The notes beneath the pieces are model-generated. The model did not search any database. It saw nothing but the letters and a program-made list of their open reading frames with translations, and was not told where the DNA came from. Of a stretch of DNA of 64,000 nt, positions 63,415 through 64,000 are shown piece by piece. Position numbers and translations under genes: made by a program. Every line of letters begins with the position of its first letter. Position 1 is the stretch's first letter. Location: NCBI RefSeq assembly GCF_041240605.1, contig NZ_CP162487.1, positions 3,293,001 through 3,357,000 on the forward strand, given 5' to 3'. Origin of the DNA: Xanthomonas sp. DAR 80977. GTDB lineage: Bacteria; Pseudomonadota; Gammaproteobacteria; Xanthomonadales; Xanthomonadaceae.

Positions 63415-64000
63415 ATGAGCGGTTTCGCACACAGCGTCGGCGGCCAGACCTGGCGCTTCGACGACCTCAAGGACCTGCTGGCCAAGGCCACGCCGGCGCG
63501 TTCGGGCGACCGCCTGGCCGGGCTGGCCGCGGACAGCGAGCCGCAGCGGGTGGCGGCGCAGATGGCGCTGGCCGACCTGCCGCTGCGGCACTTCCTCGAC
63601 GAGGCGGTGATCCCCTACGAGGACGACGAGGTGACCCGGCTGATCGTGGACAGCCACGACGCCGCCGCGTTCGCGCCGGTGGCGCACCTCACCGTCGGCG
63701 GCTTCCGCGACTGGCTGCTGGGCGAGGCGGCCGACGACGTCGCACTGGCGGCGCTGGCGCCGGGGCTGACCCCGGAAATGGCGGCGGCGGTGTCCAAGCT
63801 GATGCGCATCCAGGACCTGGTGCTGGTGGCGCAGAAGATCCGCGTGGTCACCGCGTTCCGCAACACGCTCGGATTGCGCGGGCGGCTGTCCACCCGCCTG
63901 CAGCCCAACCACCCCACCGACGACCTGGCCGGCATCGCCGCCAGCGTGCTCGACGGGCTGCTGTACGCCAACGGCGATGCGGTGATCGGGATCAACCCGG
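63415..64000 (+). CDS. eutB: Ethanolamine ammonia-lyase large subunit (partial, cut by window end)
   Basis: First 195 codons. Family segments: HSVGGQTWRFDDLKDLLAKA, SGDRLAGLAA, VIPYEDDEVTRLI, GLTPEMAAAVSKLMRIQDL and STRLQPNHPTDD-type (here LSTRLQPNHPTDDLAG) then GDAVIGINP. EutBC splits ethanolamine to acetaldehyde and ammonia with adenosylcobalamin. GGGAGG site before ATG. eutC should follow beyond the window. Confidence 0.94.
   Translation, partial: MSGFAHSVGGQTWRFDDLKDLLAKATPARSGDRLAGLAADSEPQRVAAQMALADLPLRHFLDEAVIPYEDDEVTRLIVDSHDAAAFAPVAHLTVGGFRDWLLGEAADDVALAALAPGLTPEMAAAVSKLMRIQDLVLVAQKIRVVTAFRNTLGLRGRLSTRLQPNHPTDDLAGIAASVLDGLLYANGDAVIGINP

Noticed and set aside
63362..63418. 18-codon ORF linking eat and eutB by ATGA overlaps
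   Set aside because: Sequence (MIDDTAPAPRRRRREDPA) has no resemblance to a protein and eutB has its own GGGAGG site; overlaps may be chance.

Overview
The window reads as a high-GC gammaproteobacterial chromosome of the Xanthomonadaceae, most likely Xanthomonas itself. The basis is recognition of lineage-typical genes: a fused N-acetylglutamate synthase/kinase, an N-acetylornithine (not ornithine) carbamoyltransferase with the diagnostic Glu92 and Lys302, an alpha-amino acid ester hydrolase very like the X. citri enzyme, and dense families of short intergenic repeats. Species cannot be fixed from this window alone.

Layout. 0-3.5 kb: a lipoprotein, a small secreted protein, an omega-amidase and a PLP aminotransferase (methionine-salvage type pair). 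3.7-10.7 kb: a complete cytochrome c maturation operon ccmABCDEFGHI. 10.9-12.0 kb: a MetX-family acyltransferase, followed by a block of REP-like repeats. 12.5-19.2 kb: cydDC (thiol exporter needed for bd oxidase assembly), divergent from cydABX, with a perfect FNR/Anr box between them. 19.3 kb: tRNA-Pro(CGG), then a low-GC secreted orphan. 20-24.7 kb: divergent alpha-amino acid ester hydrolase and a Tat-exported GH95 fucosidase-type enzyme. 24.8-37.5 kb: a long minus-strand arginine/proline operon (leader peptide, argF', argG, GNAT, argE', argAB fusion, GNAT, argC, argH, cupin, YciI-like, proB, proA, M50-like). 37.5-42.6 kb: a periplasmic protein, cysS, sufE, an MFS exporter and a membrane-anchored hydrolase.

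43.2-53.3 kb is the accessory highlight. It holds an HlyD adaptor, a peptidase-containing ABC transporter with an intact C39 triad, a 2OG-Fe(II)-oxygenase-like protein that has lost metal ligands, a secreted hydrolase, a phosphoribosyltransferase fused to a PQQ-type beta-propeller, and two paralogous secreted proteins. Each of the two has an almost identical double-glycine leader, a His/Lys-rich stretch, a (Gly-Gly-Glu)n spacer and then a different C-terminal domain: an M15-like zinc peptidase fold in one, a phage-lysozyme-associated type domain in the other. A signal-peptide protein follows each one. I interpret this as an undescribed modular exported peptidoglycan-hydrolase/immunity system.

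53.5-64 kb: a DksA-like regulator with a histone-like tail, yidD, dihydroorotase, an M23 peptidase whose 3' end is duplicated around an IS110-family element, a REP cluster, a translationally coupled diguanylate cyclase/YiiX-like pair, and the start of an ethanolamine catabolism operon (permease and eutB, cut by the window end).

A second regulatory highlight is upstream of argF': a 33-codon leader ORF with Arg codons, overlapping mutually exclusive pairing segments, then an intrinsic terminator. This is the architecture of a ribosome-mediated attenuator.
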